64,000 bases of DNA from Branchiostoma floridae (Eukaryota > Chordata > Leptocardii > Amphioxiformes > Branchiostomatidae), in NCBI RefSeq assembly GCF_000003815.2, contig NC_049981.1:20368646-20432645 (forward strand). Direction: 5' to 3'. Position numbers and translations under genes: made by a program. This document shows, one piece after another, positions 60,122 to 64,000 of the stretch. Each line of letters opens with the position of its first letter. The stretch's first letter is position 1. The notes under the pieces were generated by a model. It did no database searches and was not told the origin of the DNA. It saw nothing but the letters and a program-made list of their open reading frames with translations.

Positions 60122-62715
60122 GTTGGAGAGAAGAAGACACGAGTGAGCAGCCACGTATCTTCTATCTGTCCCTGTCCCTCTGTGATGGCCCGCGCGGGGG
60201 ATTGTGGGAAACATCCCCCAGGTGACGCAACCACGCCCATCTCAGGTATTGTGGATGGACGATACCATCTCGGCAAGATATTCTTGTGACATTCTAGCAC
60301 CTTTATTTCAACACATGGCTGGGTATGAAATATTTCACAAACAACAAAACAACTTAATTTATCAGCTCGTTTTCAGGTTGTTTTCAGGTTGACGAAGCAC
60401 AGATTTCGTGATCGTCTTCATCACTATAAATAAATCGATCAACTGGATGAAATCTAACCTTTCCTCCCGACCTCTATAAAAAGCACCCTGCAGGCCGATT
60501 CGAGCTTCTCATCATATAGGTTCAAACAAACAAACAAACAAAAAACGACAACAAATATTTTGTGTACCTTTCCCGAAAGCAAGGAAACAAAGACGATTAA
60601 TACATTTTCGAATCGCAGAGAGTTAAACCGAAAGATAAAAGGCTCCGCGAGACACATCTCTAAACTATATATCTTTATATATCTCTGACGTTATACCTCT
60701 AAACTAAGGGGCCCAAAATCTTAAGTCATCAAGACCGACGTACAAAACATCAAGACAATCTACTCAAGCCTTCTAGAGTTGTTATGTTGACAGAAATGTA
60801 CACGACCCCAACTACTTTTTCATGGACATATGCCCCGACTTGCGACAGGTCTGCTGCATTATCATCGTGCGATCGCAAAGTGAGGGTATCCTTGGAAGAG
60901 TCGCGCATGCCAATGTCGTACAATATTCATGTGCCATGTTACCTGTCTTAGAACCTTGTCGGCCGTTGGTCCTAGATCTGCCACAGCCTTTCAGTGTAAT
61001 CATACGACATCTTAAAATCGTACAACAAACTGCGACAAAAGTGGCAGGCGGGCCCCTACAGGAAAAACAAGGCTTTTACTGTGTTCTAACCATGACAGGT
61101 GACCGTGGAGTAGGCGTTAACCTTGTCACGGTTACCCGGACTCTCACCGCGAACATGGGTGGTCCTGTCATCACTCTGTCTATTCAACGAGACACACAAC
61201 AGTTATCGGACGGGAGCATAGCCTCTAGCCGCTTCACAGCCTTCTAGGAGCGCGGCGTTTATTTTGGGGGAGCCGGCTGATTATCATTTCAACCAAGGAC
61301 CTTGTTTTGATATATGGGCCAGGTTCTTAAACGCTATAACTCGAAAAAAAATCTATATATTGTAACAAGAAGTGCTTTCCGAAGTTCCTAAGATAAAAAG
61401 CAACGTGCTTGTTGGCAAACGTGGCACTGATAATACTTAATACAGCTTCCTTCCAGTGACTAGGGTAACACCTGGTTTCGTGTCTGATGATACGTTACCA
61501 TGTGTAATACCGACGGCATTATATAGTAATATCAGAGTAATACCATAAACCGCATTCGCCAGTCAATCGGTTTTCTGATTTTGCCTCCTTCCTTTGAGGT
61601 AAACGCGAACTACTAAAAGATACATGGAACATGCGTAAAACTGACTGAACCAGCGCTTATATCTGCCTGCAGATTAACAGTGCGTAACACGAGTGGGAAG
61701 ACCATAAATGGTGTCCATGTACAAGTTGACTGCACAGTGCATCAGCACTATGATATTCAGCAACAGTGACGTCACCATCTGAAGAAAGTTGACAAGGCAG
61801 ACAAGTTATCCTGCGAACATATCTACACCTTAAAATGCACGGTTGGTATTTAAATTTTTAAAAATATTTAAAAATCAATAAAGATTTTTTTCAAACTCCA
61901 AATGGCAGACAACAGAACTTAGACCCCAGTGAGGTGTACGTTTCCACATAACGTTACCTGCCTAGTGGGTGGTGACTGTTTTCCCTCAAGGTTTGACAGA
62001 GCTCACGGTATCTGCAGCACCTGATACCGATCGAGACATCTCACTTTCCTCGCTTCTGTTCCAGGCACGGTCGGGAGGGACCTCACACTGCACTTCGTCC
62101 AGGAATCCGACAGAGGTCGATACAGCGCCTACAGGGTGGTTAGAGGGCAGGCCGGGGTCATGTTTGTGTGTCGAGACGTGATCATTACGCAGGGCACGCG
62201 GGAATGAGGCCATGGCCGCCTCCACAAGGCAGCGCTCCAGGACGTTATTTCCCAAGATAAACACCTGCCGGGAGGATATCTGGGTTTAAACTACCGCCAA
62301 CCTCTCATTCATCTGTCGTCACCTATCGGAGGGAGCGCTCTAGCCTTTCCATCTACCGGGCGAACTGCTGGACCGTACAGGGCCGACATAGGGTTACCCG
62401 TCATGTGTTAATATTTCTACCGGCGGGAACGGATGAAATAGGCGTTTCCTCTCTCCGCGGCTGCTGTCACGCGATCGCTACAACTACTACACGTACACGG
62501 GAGAAGATCGGAGCATTAATAGCGCTTTCGGCTCGTCTAGCGCGGTTCTTCATCCAGAAACGTGCCGTCTCCTGTCAGCGAGGTGCCCCAGGCGTGTACA
62601 GAAGACTTTCCAAGTCACTGGGAAACTTTCAACCTCTCCGCGGCTGGATGGATGCGTCTTGAGTAACAGTGCAACGTTTGTAACGTTTTAGTTGTATACG
62701 GCACGTGGACATGTT
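60122..62715. other. divergent spacer between the Q/P-rich gene and GASK1-like gene
   Basis: This 2.6-kb head-to-head spacer becomes GC- and CG-rich from about 61970 to the GASK1 start. It is probably a CpG-rich promoter and 5' leader. An open frame at 60822-61247 resembles no family and contains tcgtac/gtacga repeat phrases, suggesting an old transposon. An ACAA microsatellite lies near 60522. Confidence 0.5.
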
Positions 62716-63564
62716 ATGAGTTATCATGATCTGGACACATTGTTGGCTGCCCCGTTGGTGTTCGTTGCGAGGAGCGTGTTTGTTTTAGGAACCCGCGTCT
62801 GGCAGCCGCGGTGCGGGCCAGGCCTGGCGGCGGCACAGGGCTGGCGCGCTCTCAGGGCGATGCGCAGCCGAGACCTGAAGACAGTCCTGGCCCTCATCGC
62901 TGTAACAAACGCCATGGTGGTGTGTGTGTTGTACGGTGTTATGTCAAATTCTCGCGTGGAGACGCTCAGTAATGCTGACATTTTAAACCCTACAAACACA
63001 CAGCCTTCCCCAATCTTCATGCAAGATGCTGGCCGGGGTACAGACGCACAGAACACCCAGGGGACGCGTCGGAACGTCCGGTACCTGACGTTCCAACCCG
63101 ACTACAACAGAAAACATTTTAGGACGTTCACGGTCAAGAAAGTTACCCAAAATGCACAGTCGCGACCTAGTGCCACTGAGAGAAGTAAAAAAGTTAGAGG
63201 TAGCAGTGTCAGAACACTAGCTCACAGGCGCGACAAGAAAGAGAACATCAGAGTTTACGCACTTCCTCCATGGTTCTCGGAGACTGACCTGTTGGACATG
63301 CACAGGTTAGCTGACGAGAACATGACCTTCGCTGGAAGAGATACACGGGGACTAGACTGGTGGACTTTGGGCACAACTGGGAAAACGTCTGAAACGTTGC
63401 TGACTGAAGAAGGCGAAGTCAGCGCCATGGAGTGTAAAAGCCACTGCATTATTGTCGACGACGAAAAAAGGTTACATCAGGTGTTCGCCTTTCATCTCGA
63501 TCGCGTCCTCGGGATCAACCGGACGTTGCCAATGGTTGCGCGATCTTTCAGGCAGATGTTCCAT
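62716..63564 (+). CDS. Golgi-associated kinase 1 (FAM198/GASK1) homologue, first coding exon
   Basis: The exon encodes 283 codons from the ATG at 62716 and ends at the donor ccat|gtaaga. The frame is open to TGA at 63598 only by reading into the intron. A single hydrophobic segment (TVLALIAVTNAMVVCVLYGV, about residues 55-74) follows a basic MRSRDLK, giving a type II Golgi-style signal anchor. A basic, Ser-rich stem follows. The end carries YALPPWFSETDLLDM, GLDWWTL, METCKSHC-like MECKSHC and VFAFHLDRVLGINRTLPMV; the last closely matches GASK1A/B and starts the FAM20/four-jointed-like secretory kinase fold. The catalytic lobe lies beyond the right edge. The alternative start at 62860 removes 48 residues and begins just before the anchor. 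Vertebrate GASK1 proteins are Golgi proteins of poorly known substrate. Confidence 0.82.
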
Positions 63565-63780
63565 GTAAGACATCACGAAATCGCCGCAAAATACAGCTGA
63601 CCGCGCGGGTAGGTTACAACACCGACGCCGTGTAAGGCATTTTGTCGTGACCGTGTCAGGATCGTGTATGACATCACGAAATCGACGCAAAATGCATCTA
63701 AGCCCGCGGCCCGTTGTAACACCTTCGCGGAAGACATGCCAGGCATTTCGCCGCAACCGTGTAGGGATCGTGTGTGGCAT
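63563..63780 (+). repeat. tandem duplication at the GASK1 exon 1 donor
   Basis: Gacatcacgaaatcg(c/a)cgc begins at 63569 and again at 63670, a period of about 101 bp, with diverged gtgtaaggcatt/gccaggcatt tails. The first unit starts within the donor region, so the duplicated unit carries a second gtatga-type site. Confidence 0.7.
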
Positions 63781-63796
63781 CTGGCCCTGCTTAAAA

Positions 63797-64000
63797 AATT
63801 CCTACAAAATCCTACAATTGTTGCTGTAGATGTTTGTAGTCTGAGAGTGACACAGGAAGCGGACCATCTAAAATTCAACTGTAGGAAGTGTAGGATTGTA
63901 GGAATCCTACATAATCCTACAATTGGTGATGTAGGTATATGTAGGCTGAGCGGACATGGAGAACAAACCATCCGACATGAAGCTGTAGGAAGCGTATGGT
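63797..64000 (+). repeat. two-copy tandem repeat, period about 105 bp
   Basis: Cctaca(a/t)aatcctacaattg occurs at 63801 and 63906. Each copy is followed by tgtaggt/tgtagtctgag and ggac-at-related strings and ends with ctgtaggaag(t/c)g. It runs to the window edge. Confidence 0.65.

Noticed and set aside
60822-61247. 141-aa plus-strand open frame in the head-to-head spacer
   Set aside because: No recognisable domain. It contains repeat-like tcgtac phrases and lies outside any in-phase gene model.
1-64000. CRISPR arrays, phage, operons, rRNA
   Set aside because: The window is spliced animal DNA. The direct repeats present are minisatellites or transposon parts without regular unique spacers.

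Overview
Invertebrate chordate nuclear DNA, most likely a cephalochordate (amphioxus). This is inferred from vertebrate-like single-copy genes with many short exons, introns of about 0.3 to 9 kb packed with small DNA transposons and foldback elements, and a TGN46/KCT2-type gene and a GASK1-type gene, both familiar from chordates. There are no prokaryotic operons, CRISPR arrays or phage. Three runs of exactly 100 N (12034-12133, 23059-23158, 43932-44031) are scaffold gaps in non-coding DNA.

Layout from left to right. (1) 440-603, minus: first coding exon of a PAQR-family (PAQR3-like) seven-helix protein that runs off the left edge. (2) 2495-22239, plus: complete ASH2L, 17 coding exons, 618 aa, a core subunit of the SET1/MLL H3K4 methyltransferase complexes. 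(3) 24290-35173, plus: complete HGSNAT, 18 coding exons, 637 aa, the lysosomal heparan-sulfate acetyltransferase. (4) 50962-40635, minus: a 968-aa type I membrane protein with a Cys-rich head, sixteen 23-residue repeats, an acidic stalk and a tail combining TGN38/46 and KCT2 signatures; it converges on HGSNAT. (5) 60121-54261, minus: a 382-aa type I membrane protein with a Q/P-rich lumenal part and a short tail ending in a YRLL motif, family not recognised. (6) 62716-63564 onward, plus: first coding exon of a Golgi-associated kinase 1 (FAM198/GASK1) homologue that leaves the right edge.

PAQR and ASH2L are head to head, as are genes 5 and 6. Genes 4 and 5 are tandem on the minus strand. They share general architecture, seven coding exons and the same phases at their last two introns, so they may be distant tandem paralogues. 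Four of the six products (HGSNAT, the two TGN-type proteins, GASK1) are predicted for the secretory or lysosomal system; this may be coincidence.

Much of the non-coding DNA is transposon-derived. Three elements have exact 8-bp target duplications (6867-8131, 24515-25771, 49530-49971). Others have TA flanks (18940-20208, 31216-31395, 51955-52727, 58385-58596). There are two copies of a foldback family (about 26558-26782 and 42781-42987), tRNA-derived SINEs and several near-perfect hairpins. All exon borders were read by eye from GT/AG sites and reading phase.
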